37,480 bases of DNA from a virus: IMG/VR virus record IMGVR_UViG_3300031669_000105, positions 1-37,480 of that record; one strand, given 5' to 3'. The position numbers were made by a program, and so were the translations under genes. The notes under the pieces were generated by a model, which was not told the origin of the DNA, made no database searches, and saw nothing but the letters and a program-made list of their open reading frames with translations. This document shows, in pieces, positions 19,359 through 27,998 of this stretch (its first letter is position 1; every line of letters starts with the position of its first letter).

Positions 19359-19748
19359 TTATGGATGAAACAGGGTGGTTGATTGAGATTGCAACATCAT
19401 GTCAGCAAACAAATCCTTCGACTTTTGTTCCCAGACAGCTTTCACCCCAGGATCTTCTGAAGATACGGAAGGATCTCGCAGATGCTTACGGTATTGATAT
19501 CGAGCGTCTTCAACGTCTGGACAGGATTTACGAGGAAAGGAGAATTCAATCTGATTTATTGCCTCTACGTGATCGTTACGAAGCCTTGATGCTCCACGGG
19601 TCTTCATTAGGACCTGGAAAACATGCATTTTGTATTCGTTTCTCTGACGATATCTTTGCCTCCATTCAGAAGCGATCACCGCTGCCGCAGGACCAAGAAA
19701 GGCAGCAAGAACCATCGCAATGTCAGTTATCTTTATTGACCAGTCCAT
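19359..19748 (-). CDS. DUF6680-like membrane-anchored protein, single antisense gene
   Basis: The 129-residue protein starts with an amphipathic hydrophobic segment (MDWSIKITDIAMVLAAFLGP and onward), then RQRNEYKMHVFQVLMKTRG and a helical region ending QIEFSFP. This matches bacterial proteins I recall as DUF6680, which are usually longer, so it may be truncated at the C-terminus. TGAGGGA precedes ATG 19748, and TAATAT about 20 bases further upstream could be its -10. The opposite-strand frame 19322-19834 is probably its shadow. It is the only leftward gene in the right part and looks like an independently acquired moron. Confidence 0.6.
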   Translation of the reverse strand: MDWSIKITDIAMVLAAFLGPAAAVIASEWRQRYRQRNEYKMHVFQVLMKTRGASRLRNDHVEAINQIEFSFPRKSCPDVEDARYQYRKHLRDPSVSSEDPGVKAVWEQKSKDLFADMMLQSQSTTLFHP

Positions 19749-19837
19749 TTGTTTCCCTCATGATATTATTTGGCTACACCCAACACAAAGCGCACCAGCG
19801 CAAAGCGTCTGCGTGGCGCTACTGGTTAGGATAACAC

Positions 19838-20062
19838 ATGCAACCAAATAAATACAAGCGCGGCCGAAAGGAAATCCGCTCGAAAGATTGCAAGGTAGGC
19901 GATACAGTCTTGCACAATGGGCGGCCTGTAATGGTAATTGAAATATTGGAGGAAGGATCACCGGGGCAGCGGTCTTATATTGCGGCCTGCGCGATTCACA
20001 AAGACGGGACACCGTTGCGGAGGACGTTGATTGCTTGTGGGTATGAGTGGGAAAACATTTGA
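19838..20062 (+). CDS. Hypothetical protein (74 aa)
   Basis: AGGATAA lies before ATG 19838. The product is basic with a short beta-rich core (VGDTVLHNGRPVMVIEILEE), which could be a small SH3-like barrel. It is the last gene before a promoter and terminator pair at 20070-20171. Function unknown. Confidence 0.55.
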   Translation: MQPNKYKRGRKEIRSKDCKVGDTVLHNGRPVMVIEILEEGSPGQRSYIAACAIHKDGTPLRRTLIACGYEWENI

Positions 20063-20069
20063 AAAACAG

Positions 20070-20099
20070 TTGACAAATAAAGTCACTTTATGGTAAAAA
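20070..20099 (+). promoter_or_regulatory. Promoter ahead of the late region
   Basis: TTGACA (20070-20075), 18 bases, TAAAAA (20094-20099) with an extended TG at 20091-20092. It shares TTGACAAAT and ACTTTATGG with the promoter at 13823. It is 36 bases upstream of a terminator, so its default product would be a short RNA. Confidence 0.6.
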
Positions 20100-20134
20100 G
20101 TGGCATGTGCTTAAAATATATGAAAAATATTGCT

Positions 20135-20171
20135 GGCCCGGATCGTCGAAAGATGGTTGCGGGCCTTTTTT
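20135..20171 (+). terminator. Rho-independent terminator before the packaging genes
   Basis: GGCCCG (20135-20140) and CGGGCC (20160-20165) form the stem, followed by six T (20166-20171). With the promoter just upstream it makes a 60-70 nt transcript. Late transcription would need read-through, so this pair could be the site of a late antiterminator. None was recognised. Confidence 0.82.
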
Positions 20172-20192
20172 GTTTGTGAGTGGTGACAAATA

Positions 20193-20570
20193 ATGGCACC
20201 GAAAAAGCAAGGGCCGCTCAAGTTTGGGGCTATTGAGCCACTGTCCGAATATTATGAGGATGTGGATGGCAAAAGATATTGTGTTTCCCGCCTGATCGAA
20301 GAAGCAAAAAACCTACCGGTGTTTGACTTACCGCTGGCGGGGCTTGATCTGAGCCAGGCTATTTGGCAAAAGGCTGACATTTTCGGGCTAGCGTATCACT
20401 GCAAGAAAGTGAACCGATCCGACTTGTCATTCCCAATTATTCTCGCTTGGGATGGCGCGATAGCAGATGGGCGGCACAGGATAATTAAGGCGCTTATGCT
20501 TGGCAAGACCACGATCAAGGCAAAAAGGATCACATGGAGATTAACCCCGTGCAAAGATGGTGATGCATGA
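20193..20570 (+). CDS. ParB-like (sulfiredoxin fold) phage protein
   Basis: The 125-residue protein has a ParB/Srx-type core: strand-rich LSFPIILAWDGAIADGRHRI (about residues 78-97) followed by IIKALMLGKTTIKAKRI. The DGRHRI motif matches the phosphate-binding GxxR region of ParB-like nucleases. Genes of this type often precede terminase genes. It may have nuclease or CTP-binding activity, which cannot be decided here. It is coupled to the next gene by ATGA. Confidence 0.75.
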   Translation: MAPKKQGPLKFGAIEPLSEYYEDVDGKRYCVSRLIEEAKNLPVFDLPLAGLDLSQAIWQKADIFGLAYHCKKVNRSDLSFPIILAWDGAIADGRHRIIKALMLGKTTIKAKRITWRLTPCKDGDA

Positions 20571-20674
20571 AATTAACCCTGACTATAATCGGCTCGGCCC
20601 TATTGTGTGGTTATTCAATGTGGATTGGAGCAGGAGTGTTCTTGATCTTGCTATCGGTGGGGGGTGAATCGTAA
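20567..20674 (+). CDS. Tiny membrane protein (35 aa)
   Basis: ATG 20567 overlaps the ParB-like stop (ATGA), and its TAA shares one base with the small terminase ATG (TAATG). The product MKLTLTIIGSALLCGYSMWI and 15 more residues is hydrophobic throughout, with one or two membrane passes. Function unknown. Confidence 0.55.
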   Translation: MKLTLTIIGSALLCGYSMWIGAGVFLILLSVGGES

Positions 20675-21198
20675 TGGCACCCCAAAAGATAGAGAAGAAG
20701 CCGGTTAAAGTAAAAGACGTTGAGGGGAAAGACCCGGAAACTGGTAAGTTCGTATCTGGTAATCGTTGGTGGCTTGCCAGGGCAACGAGCGGCCCAAACC
20801 CAAAGTTCAAAACAAGCGGGGAGTTGTTGGGAGCGTGTCTTGAGTATCTAGCGTATGTGCAAGACAATCCATTGCTCGAAGAGAAGGTATTTCACACTAA
20901 TGGTCTTATCACCAAGGCAACAGTAACCAAGATGCGAGCAATGACGCTTGACGGGTTGTGTCTGTTCCTCGATATATCATTTCAGACTTGGGATTCTTGG
21001 AGAACTTCGCGGCCCGATTTATCTGACGTTATTACGCGCATAGAGAGAACAATACGTGATCAGAAGTTCTCTGGAGCTGCGGCAGACCTGCTTAATCCCC
21101 TCATTATTGCAAGAGACCTGGGCCTGAGAGACAAGCAGGACGTCGACCACACAGGCCAGCTAGATTTGACCGTTATTACCCGGAAGATAGTTAAATAA
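20674..21198 (+). CDS. Terminase small subunit (P22 gp3-like)
   Basis: The small terminase recognises the packaging site and guides the large subunit. The 174-residue protein has NPKFKTSGELLGACLEYL, then LTKATVTKMRAM-type and LDGLCLFLDISFQTWDSW segments. It ends in KFSGAAADLLNPLIIARDLG, all in the order found in P22-type small terminases (P22 gp3 has 162 residues). It directly precedes the large terminase gene. Confidence 0.85.
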   Translation: MAPQKIEKKPVKVKDVEGKDPETGKFVSGNRWWLARATSGPNPKFKTSGELLGACLEYLAYVQDNPLLEEKVFHTNGLITKATVTKMRAMTLDGLCLFLDISFQTWDSWRTSRPDLSDVITRIERTIRDQKFSGAAADLLNPLIIARDLGLRDKQDVDHTGQLDLTVITRKIVK

Positions 21199-21271
21199 CC
21201 CAAAAAGAGGGAAAAAAGTTGAATAAAATCAACAAAAGTGTCCCGAAATCCCAGGGTTGTATGTTAGGCAT

Positions 21272-22510
21272 ATGTCAGAATTAACCATTGAGACAGCCAG
21301 CGTCTTTGAGCCACTTCTCCACCCCGCCCGATACAAAGGCGCGTTTGGTGGGCGAGGTTCGGCCAAGTCGCATTTCTTCGCTGGCCTGCTGGTTGAAGAG
21401 AACATCCGGCGCAAAGTAGATTGCGTTTGTCTGCGGGAAGTACAAAAGTCTCTCAAATTCTCCGTAAAGAAGTTGATTGAGACTAAGATCGAGGACATGG
21501 GCGCCGGAAAGTATTTCGAGGTTCAAGAGAACCAGATTATTTCGAAACGTGGTGGGGTGACGATCTTCCAGGGTATGCAGAACCACACAGCCGACTCGAT
21601 CAAGTCTCTTGAGGCGTTCGACATTGCATGGTTTGAGGAAGCGCAGACAGCTAGCCAGAAAAGTCTTGACCTGCTGCGCCCCACAATGCGGAAGGAAGGG
21701 TCAGAGATTTGGTTTAGCTGGAACCCAGACACCAAAGACGACCCTATTGACCAGCTATTGCGTGGCGGCAACCTTCCTCCTGGTGCAGTAGTTGTTGAGG
21801 CAAACTTCAAGGACAATCCCTGGTTCCCCGAAGTCCTCAAGGCAGAGATGGAATATGACCGTGGCCGCGACTATGACAAATATTGTCATATCTGGATGGG
21901 AGAGTACAAAAAGAACAGTGAAGCGCGGGTGTTCAAGAATTGGAAGATTGAAGAGTTTGAAAGACCCGACGGAACCATTTTTAGACTCGGAGCTGATTGG
22001 GGTTTTTCAGTCGATCCCTCCACGATGGTTCGGTGTTCTGTTGATGGGAATCGCCTGTATGTTGATTATGAGGCGTATATGGTTGGGTGCGAGATAGTCA
22101 ATCTTCCCGACCTATTTGATCGTGTGCCAGAGAGTAGCAAGTGGTTCTGTCGGGCAGACTCAGCAAGACCTGAAACCATCAGCCACATGCAAAAGAACGG
22201 ATACCCAAAGATGCAGGCAGCGCAGAAAGGGTCTGGATCAATCGATGAGGGTATTCAATTCCTGCAATCGTTTGACATCGTGGTTCACCCTCGATGCGTT
22301 CACACCATCGACGAACTGAAAACGTATTGCTATAAGATCGATCCAATGACAGAAGAAGTGCTTCCTATCCTGGCAGACAAGAATAATCATATCATCGACG
22401 CATTAAGATATGCCTGCGAAGGAATTAGGAAGGCAAAGACGTTTAAGCGCACTATTATTCCAGAGATTAAACGGCCATATGTCGGCGCTACCTCTTGGAT
22501 GGGTAACTGA
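21272..22510 (+). CDS. Terminase large subunit (PBSX-type)
   Basis: This is the packaging motor: an ATPase that drives DNA into the prohead and a nuclease that cuts it. Walker A is GGRGSAKS (residues 26-33) and Walker B with catalytic Glu is IAWFEEA (about 118-124). The RNase H-like nuclease part has LGADWGFSVDPS, WFCRADSARPETI and HIIDALRYA with the three acidic positions. ATG 21272 is preferred over the TTG at 21257. The stop overlaps the portal start (TGATG). At 412 residues it is normal for this family and shorter than P22 gp2 (499). Confidence 0.93.
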   Translation: MSELTIETASVFEPLLHPARYKGAFGGRGSAKSHFFAGLLVEENIRRKVDCVCLREVQKSLKFSVKKLIETKIEDMGAGKYFEVQENQIISKRGGVTIFQGMQNHTADSIKSLEAFDIAWFEEAQTASQKSLDLLRPTMRKEGSEIWFSWNPDTKDDPIDQLLRGGNLPPGAVVVEANFKDNPWFPEVLKAEMEYDRGRDYDKYCHIWMGEYKKNSEARVFKNWKIEEFERPDGTIFRLGADWGFSVDPSTMVRCSVDGNRLYVDYEAYMVGCEIVNLPDLFDRVPESSKWFCRADSARPETISHMQKNGYPKMQAAQKGSGSIDEGIQFLQSFDIVVHPRCVHTIDELKTYCYKIDPMTEEVLPILADKNNHIIDALRYACEGIRKAKTFKRTIIPEIKRPYVGATSWMGN

Positions 22511-24645
22511 TGAAAGAAGAACAGTTTTCAGAGATGCGCCAACGCCTCGCAATGGCGATTGACACCTATTCGGAGTCAAGAGACGATGAGCTGGATGATC
22601 TTCGTTTCGCCGCTGGCTCGCCAGACAACCAATGGCAATGGCCCCAGGACGTGCTGTCAACCCGTGGCTCTGTCCAAGGGCAGGCGATCAACGCACGGCC
22701 ATGTATCACCATCAACAAGCTTCCCCAACATATCAAGCAGATCACCAACGACCAGAGGCAGAACAGGCCAAGCGGCAAGGTGATACCGGCAGACGATAAC
22801 GCAGACGTAGAGGTGGCCGAGATACTCGACGGCATTGTTCGCCACATTGAGTACATCTCCGACGCTGATGTGGCATACGACACAGCCTGTGAAGCACAGG
22901 TCACATGCGGAGAGGGATATTTCCGACTGCTGACCGACTATGTGGACGACAACAGCTTCGACCAAGATATCAAGATAGGCCGCATCCGTAACTCGTTTGC
23001 CGTGTACCTTGACCCGACCGCGCAAGACCCTTCCGGCGCAGACGCTGAGTGGGGTTTTATATCCCAGGATATTACACCGGAAGAATACGAAAGATTGTGG
23101 CCCGACGCTGACCCTGTTTCCACCATCCAGGCGAAGGGCGTTGGCGATACCAGCATGGCGAACTGGCTTGGGACTGACACGATCCGTATTGTTGAGTATT
23201 TCTATTTCGAGTACGAAAGCAAGACGCTGAACATGTACGCTGGCGGGATGGTTGCGCTGGAAGGCAGCAAGGATGCCAAGGGCATGAAAGAGCTTGGCGC
23301 GGCAGTCATCAATACCCGTAAGGTTCAGGCCAGAAAGGTAAAATGGATCAAATCTAATGGCGTAGAGGCACTTGAGGAAAGCGAGTGGCCTGGTAAGTGG
23401 ATACCCATTATCCGAGTTATCGGCAACGAGTTTGAAGTAGACGGAAAGATTTACATTTCTGGCATTGTCCGTAACGCCAAAGACGCACAGCGGATGTATA
23501 ATTATTGGGTAAGCCAGGAGGCAGAGATGCTGGCCCTAGCTCCCAAAGCCCCTTTCATCGGGTACGCTGGACAGTTTGAAGGCTATGAGTCACAGTGGAA
23601 GACCGCCAATACAACCAACTGGCCGTATCTTGAGGTCAACCCGTCTGTTGATGAGGTGACAGGTCAGGTAATGCCGCTGCCCCAAAGGTCACAGCCCCCC
23701 ATGGCTTCCTCCGGGCTGTTGCAGGCTAAGGCGGGTGCGTCTGAGGATATTAAGAGTGTAACCGGACAGTACGACGCATCCCTGGGGAAGGCTGGCAACG
23801 AGAAGTCAGGCAAGGCAATTCTTGCAAGAGAGCGACAGAGCGATACCGGCACTTACCATTATGTTGATAACCTTGCAAGAGCGGTAAGGCATTGCACCCG
23901 CCAAATAGTTGACATGATCCCCAAGATTTACGATACCCAGAGAATAGCCAGAATCATCGGGCTAGATGGCGAGGCTGACTATGTAGCAATTGACCCAACC
24001 CAAGCGGAGCCGGTAAAGAAGATCGTGGATGAGGGAACCGGCGCGACGATCAAGAAGATATACAACCCCGGCGTTGGCAAATACGATGTGTGCGTCACCA
24101 CCGGGCCAAGTTACATGACCAAGCGGCAAGAGTCGATGGAAGCAATGGCGCAGTTGCTTCAGGGCAATCCTCAGTTGTGGGCGGTTGCTGGTGACTTGTT
24201 CATCAAGAACATGGATTGGCCTGGTGCCGAAGAGATGGCGGAGCGATTCAAGAAAACCATTGACCCGAAACTGTTGGGCGATGACGAAACCACACCAGAG
24301 CTTGCCCAGGCCAAGCAGCAGATGGAAGCCATGCAGCAGGAGATGCAGCAGATGGCGGGGATGTTGCAGAACGTGCAGAAGAGCTTCGAAGCACGTGAAG
24401 CAGACAACAGGGAAATGGAAACCAAAATTAAAGCCTTTGATGCTGAGACCAAGCGGATTACCGCTATACAGGCAGGGCTAGGCCCGGACCAGATACAAGA
24501 TATTGTTTTAGGCACGCTACATGCGGCAATGTCAACCGGCGACATTGTTGGAAATATTCCAAGCCGAGAAGAATTAACTATTGGCGATCAAGTACAGCCA
24601 GAACAACCGATGATGCAGCAGGAGGCACCAATTGAAGGCATGTGA
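22510..24645 (+). CDS. Portal protein (P22 gp1-like)
   Basis: The portal is the 12-mer ring at the head vertex through which DNA enters and leaves. The 711-residue protein matches the P22 portal in length (725). Typical parts are an N-terminal NARPCITINKLPQHIKQITNDQ region, FPIGRIRNSF-like and VYLDPTAQDPSGADAEW segments, and KSGKAILARERQSDTGTYHY. The Gln/Met-rich coiled C-terminus (about 600-711) would form the barrel into the capsid. It overlaps the following gene by 14 bp. Confidence 0.93.
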   Translation: MKEEQFSEMRQRLAMAIDTYSESRDDELDDLRFAAGSPDNQWQWPQDVLSTRGSVQGQAINARPCITINKLPQHIKQITNDQRQNRPSGKVIPADDNADVEVAEILDGIVRHIEYISDADVAYDTACEAQVTCGEGYFRLLTDYVDDNSFDQDIKIGRIRNSFAVYLDPTAQDPSGADAEWGFISQDITPEEYERLWPDADPVSTIQAKGVGDTSMANWLGTDTIRIVEYFYFEYESKTLNMYAGGMVALEGSKDAKGMKELGAAVINTRKVQARKVKWIKSNGVEALEESEWPGKWIPIIRVIGNEFEVDGKIYISGIVRNAKDAQRMYNYWVSQEAEMLALAPKAPFIGYAGQFEGYESQWKTANTTNWPYLEVNPSVDEVTGQVMPLPQRSQPPMASSGLLQAKAGASEDIKSVTGQYDASLGKAGNEKSGKAILARERQSDTGTYHYVDNLARAVRHCTRQIVDMIPKIYDTQRIARIIGLDGEADYVAIDPTQAEPVKKIVDEGTGATIKKIYNPGVGKYDVCVTTGPSYMTKRQESMEAMAQLLQGNPQLWAVAGDLFIKNMDWPGAEEMAERFKKTIDPKLLGDDETTPELAQAKQQMEAMQQEMQQMAGMLQNVQKSFEAREADNREMETKIKAFDAETKRITAIQAGLGPDQIQDIVLGTLHAAMSTGDIVGNIPSREELTIGDQVQPEQPMMQQEAPIEGM

Positions 24646-24991
24646 TTTCGTGGGCATGTTGTTCCTGGCAAGAGACGTGGCGCACCGTGTCCACCTGTCC
24701 ACCCGTAGCTATGCTAAACACATGGCTCTAAATGATTTCTACCATGAGATTATAGAGCTTGCTGACAAGTTTGCCGAGTCATATCAGGGACAGTATGGGC
24801 TTCTCTCTATCCCGCTAATGTCCAGCAAGAAAAGCGTCGATATTGTGACCTTCCTAAATGGCCAAAAGGAAGAGATAGAGGCTTGCAGATATGAGATATG
24901 CGACAAGAAAGACACGCCTTTGCAGAACATAATTGACGAGATTATCGGGCAATACCTCAGCACTTTGTACAAACTTAAATTCCTAGCATAA
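24632..24991 (+). CDS. Conserved phage protein, helical, possibly ferritin/Dps-like fold
   Basis: A GGAGG precedes the TTG start at 24632, which lies within the end of the portal gene. The 119-residue protein has FLARDVAHRVHLSTRSYAKH, ALNDFYHEIIELADKFAE and SYQGQYG, a pattern common in podovirus and siphovirus structural regions. I recall it as a DUF with a predicted four-helix, Dps-like fold. The His and Glu residues could bind metal. Role in the virion unknown. Confidence 0.7.
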   Translation: MKACDFVGMLFLARDVAHRVHLSTRSYAKHMALNDFYHEIIELADKFAESYQGQYGLLSIPLMSSKKSVDIVTFLNGQKEEIEACRYEICDKKDTPLQNIIDEIIGQYLSTLYKLKFLA

Positions 24992-25001
24992 GGAGACATA
25001 C

Positions 25002-25298
25002 GTGCCAAACTCAACCGCAGTAATTAGGCGACCGATTTATGGTGGCGGTCAGAAGGTTGCATACACAGGGACCGCCGGGAGCGTTACCATTACGCAGACG
25101 GCAAATTCTGTGCTGGTTTACTGCTCTACCGCAGCATATGTGCGGGTTGGGGCGACGGCAACAACCGAAGATTTCCCGGTTGCGGCAAATATAGCGACGG
25201 TTTTGCCTTGTGATGGCCTGGGGGGCGGGCCGATAACCGTGTCAGCTATTCAAGACGCAGCGGGCGGCAATCTTTTTGCTATGCCGTTGGCCGATTGA
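25002..25298 (+). CDS. Small beta-rich virion-associated protein (98 aa)
   Basis: AAGGAGA precedes the GTG start at 25002. The product is rich in Ala, Thr, Val and Gly with alternating strands (SVTITQTANSVLVYC, AYVRVGATATT). It resembles small capsid-decoration or head-fibre-like proteins, but no family is certain. Its place between portal and scaffold genes suggests a structural role. Confidence 0.6.
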   Translation: MPNSTAVIRRPIYGGGQKVAYTGTAGSVTITQTANSVLVYCSTAAYVRVGATATTEDFPVAANIATVLPCDGLGGGPITVSAIQDAAGGNLFAMPLAD

Positions 25299-25423
25299 TG
25301 CCAACCAAGCTTAAAGACTTGATTGAACACGCAATTTCTGTGTTGTTTTATGGGGAAATAACGATTACATTCAATGCAGGGAAAATTGTAGGCGTAAAGA
25401 GGATTGAAAGTATAAAAATGTAG
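25298..25423 (+). CDS. DUF2292/YezD-like small protein (41 aa)
   Basis: ATG 25298 overlaps the previous stop (TGATG). The product has LFYGEITITFNAGKIVGVKR and ends in ESIKM. This fits the small DUF2292 family (Y-G-x-hydrophobic strand, then a Gly-Lys-Val turn and a basic end). Function unknown. It is the last gene before a strong terminator. Confidence 0.6.
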   Translation: MPTKLKDLIEHAISVLFYGEITITFNAGKIVGVKRIESIKM

Positions 25424-25457
25424 TTTGAAAATCTGCATCACCGGCATTCGAGAACCG

Positions 25458-25497
25458 AAGCCCGTCAGACCTTAAATGGTTTGCCGGGCTTTTTTTG
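25458..25497 (+). terminator. Rho-independent terminator between portal and scaffold genes
   Basis: AAGCCCG (25458-25464) pairs with CGGGCTT (25485-25491). CAGACC and GGTTTG extend the stem inside. Eight T follow (25490-25497). It may lower expression downstream unless another promoter or antitermination is used. Coat and scaffold need high levels, so this is noteworthy. Confidence 0.88.
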
Positions 25498-25549
25498 TGT
25501 CAAAACCGTACCGGCACGAATTACCGGGCATCCTCAAAAGGATACGAGC

Positions 25550-26293
25550 ATGAGCGAAGAAGAGATTGTTGTACCAGCGGTTGACCCCGCGCCGGAACAG
25601 GGCACCACGGCGGCACCTGAACCAGAAGCACAAGAGCCGGAAGTAGCCAAGACCTTCACCCAAGAAGAGCTTGACTCGATTATCAGCAAACGACTTGCCC
25701 GTGAAGAAAGGAAGTGGGCAAGGGAACAGGCGTTAAAGCCTGCGGCTGTTCCGTCTGAGCCTCCAACGCCTGGGGCTTACGAGACAACCGAAGAACACCT
25801 TGAAGCAATGGCAGAGTACAAGGCGGCTTTACTGGTAGAGAAGCGAGAAACGGCGAGACAGCATGCCGTGGTTGAGGAAGCATACAACGAGCGTGTTGAC
25901 GAAGCACGGGAGAAATTCGCAGACTTCGACCAAGTAGCAAGGAATCCCAATTTGCCAGTAACGGCACCAATGGCCGAGGCAATAACATCATCTGAGCTCG
26001 GCCCGGAGATTCTGTATCACCTGGGGTTAAACCCCAAAGAAGCTGACAGGATATCACGGCTTAGCCCGATCCTCCAAGCAAAAGAAATCGGGAGAATAGA
26101 GGCGAAGCTTGTCTCTGATCCTCCCACCAAAAAAACAACCAATGCCCCTGCTCCTATTAACCCTGTAACGCCTGGTGGTGCGGCGAAAGTTTACGACACC
26201 ACCGACCCTCGATCAATCAAGACGATGACCACCTCGGAATGGATTGAGGCAGAAAGGGCAAGACAGAGGAAAAAGATGGAGCAGCGGCGATAA
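25550..26293 (+). CDS. Scaffolding protein
   Basis: Scaffold proteins organise coat subunits into the procapsid and then leave. The 247-residue product is acidic at the N-terminus (Glu/Pro-rich), has FTQEELDSIISKRLAREERK (about residues 34-53, the standard phage scaffold motif) and a helical, highly charged middle. The C-terminus is basic (ERARQRKKMEQRR), like the coat-binding end of P22 gp8. ATG 25550 follows AAGGAT. The coat gene begins ten bases after it. Confidence 0.82.
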   Translation: MSEEEIVVPAVDPAPEQGTTAAPEPEAQEPEVAKTFTQEELDSIISKRLAREERKWAREQALKPAAVPSEPPTPGAYETTEEHLEAMAEYKAALLVEKRETARQHAVVEEAYNERVDEAREKFADFDQVARNPNLPVTAPMAEAITSSELGPEILYHLGLNPKEADRISRLSPILQAKEIGRIEAKLVSDPPTKKTTNAPAPINPVTPGGAAKVYDTTDPRSIKTMTTSEWIEAERARQRKKMEQRR

Positions 26294-26303
26294 GGAGTAA
26301 ATC

Positions 26304-27512
26304 ATGGGTAACACCGCACTAACTATTGATATGATCACCAGGAAGTCCCTGGAAATTTTGGAGAACGAATCCGTTGTGGTTCGTAACGTCAACCGGGAGT
26401 ATGACGATTCTTTTGCCGTAACTGGCGCAAAGATCGGTTCTACTCTCCGCATCCGTAAGCCGGACCGGGTTCTTGTAACCGACGGCGCAGCTTTGTCAGT
26501 ACAGGACGAGACCCAGCAGTATACCACCCTGACCGTCTCCAGCCAGAAGCATGTAGGCGTGAACTTCACCACCGCAGAAATGGCTCTGAACATCGACGAC
26601 TTTGCAGAGCGCATCCTGAAGCCCCGTATTTCTCAGCTTGCTACCAGCATCGACAATGATGTTTGCAAGCGGGCATACAAGCAGATTTGGAATTCTGTAG
26701 GCACCCCTGGCACCACCCCTGCCACTTCCTTGGTGCTGTTGCAGGCACAGCAGAAGCTGAACGAGAACGCCTCCCCCATGTCTCCCAGGTACTGTACCGT
26801 CAACCCAGCTGCCAATGCGCAGTTGGTAGAGGGGATGAAGGGGTTTTTCAACCCGACCGGCACCATTTCCAGCCAGTTTAAAAGCGGCCTGATGGGATCT
26901 GGGGTCTTGGGATTTGAAGAAGTTAATATGAGCCAGAACATTGCGTCTCATACTCGCGGCACTACTCCTACCGCCCCAATTGTTGCTACCACCTCTGTGA
27001 ATGGTGCAACCACCCTGGCGATTAGCTTTACCTCTGGCTCTCCGACCTTCAAAGAAGGGGATGTGTTCACTATTGCGAATGTTTACGCAGTTAACGCACA
27101 GACCCGTGAAAGCACCGGAAGCTTGCAGCAGTTTGTCGTCACGGCTGACCTGGATATTTCGTCCACCACCACCGGGACCCTGGCAATCTCTCCGGCCATT
27201 TATATGTCCGACCAGGCACTAGCTACCGTCAACCGTTTCCCCACCGCAAGTGATGTAATTACCTTCCTGGGCGCAACTTCTGGCGTGTATCCGCAGAACC
27301 TTGTTTACCACAAGAACGCAATTACCTTTGCAACCGCTGACCTCCTGTTGCCCCAGGGCGTGGATATGGCCTCCCGTGCGGTGCATAACGGTATCTCTCT
27401 CAGAATCGTGCGTCAGTACGACATTAACAATGACCGTATGCCTTGTCGTATCGATGTTCTGTACGGGTCCTCTGTAATTCGCCCAGAGCTTGGCGCAAGA
27501 ATCTGGGGCTAA
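26304..27512 (+). CDS. Major coat protein (P22 gp5 family)
   Basis: The shell protein of the icosahedral head, with the HK97 fold. The 402-residue product carries the P22-coat pattern: LTIDMITRKSLEILENE, NVNREYDDSFAVTGAKIG and LRIRKPDRVLV at the N-terminus, and LVYHKNAITFATADLLLP with IRIVRQYDIN-like segments near the end. P22 gp5 has 430 residues. A strong AAGGAG precedes the ATG. High codon regularity fits strong expression. Confidence 0.93.
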   Translation: MGNTALTIDMITRKSLEILENESVVVRNVNREYDDSFAVTGAKIGSTLRIRKPDRVLVTDGAALSVQDETQQYTTLTVSSQKHVGVNFTTAEMALNIDDFAERILKPRISQLATSIDNDVCKRAYKQIWNSVGTPGTTPATSLVLLQAQQKLNENASPMSPRYCTVNPAANAQLVEGMKGFFNPTGTISSQFKSGLMGSGVLGFEEVNMSQNIASHTRGTTPTAPIVATTSVNGATTLAISFTSGSPTFKEGDVFTIANVYAVNAQTRESTGSLQQFVVTADLDISSTTTGTLAISPAIYMSDQALATVNRFPTASDVITFLGATSGVYPQNLVYHKNAITFATADLLLPQGVDMASRAVHNGISLRIVRQYDINNDRMPCRIDVLYGSSVIRPELGARIWG

Positions 27513-27542
27513 TCTTTCAATCTTGAGCAAGGAGTATATATC

Positions 27543-27956
27543 ATGGCAATTTCTAGCGTAGGTGGCGGCTCCCAAGTTGGTGACGGCAACCTGAATGAAT
27601 TGAAAATGGGGGCTATGGCAGCACCCCAGACCGCAACTTCAACTGCAACCCTGACCGCCGCACAGATTTTGGGCGGTGTGTTGGTTGGCGATCCCAGCAC
27701 TTCAGCAGCAAGTTACACCTTGCCGACCGTAGCAGCTACCGAGGCTGTTATGGTGAACGCCAAGGTTGGCAGCACCTTTGACCTGCATGTAATCAATCTG
27801 GGGACTTCAAGCGGCATCATCACTATGGTTGTTGGTACTGGCTGGACCCTTTCCGGCATGGTAACTCTGCCTATTACCACCTCGGCGGGTTCTTCCGGCT
27901 TGTTTCGTGCCAGAAAGACCGGCGTAGGCGCATGGACCATGTACCGCGTAAGCTAA
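27543..27956 (+). CDS. Putative capsid decoration or head-fibre protein
   Basis: The gene directly follows the coat gene with its own AAGGAG site. The 137-residue product is rich in Ala, Thr, Gly and Val, with an N-terminal SVGGGSQVGDGNLNELKMG, a Thr/Ala-rich linker and a C-terminal beta domain ending GVGAWTMYRVS. Such proteins bind the outer capsid in many phages. Assignment rests on position and composition only. Confidence 0.6.
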   Translation: MAISSVGGGSQVGDGNLNELKMGAMAAPQTATSTATLTAAQILGGVLVGDPSTSAASYTLPTVAATEAVMVNAKVGSTFDLHVINLGTSSGIITMVVGTGWTLSGMVTLPITTSAGSSGLFRARKTGVGAWTMYRVS

Positions 27957-27963
27957 ACAATAC

Positions 27964-27979
27964 GCCCCCGAAAGGGGGC
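27964..27979 (+). other. GNRA-type hairpin in the head-gene mRNA
   Basis: GCCCCC (27964-27969), loop GAAA, GGGGGC (27974-27979). There is no T-run after it, so it is probably not a strong terminator. It may protect or process the coat mRNA or lower read-through to the next gene. Confidence 0.6.
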
Positions 27980-27998
27980 TTACAAAAGGATAAAGATT

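Noticed and set aside
19322-19834. 170-codon plus-strand frame
   Set aside because: It lies opposite the minus-strand gene 19359-19748, which has a good ribosome site and a recognisable N-terminus; the plus frame has no ribosome site and reads like a shadow.
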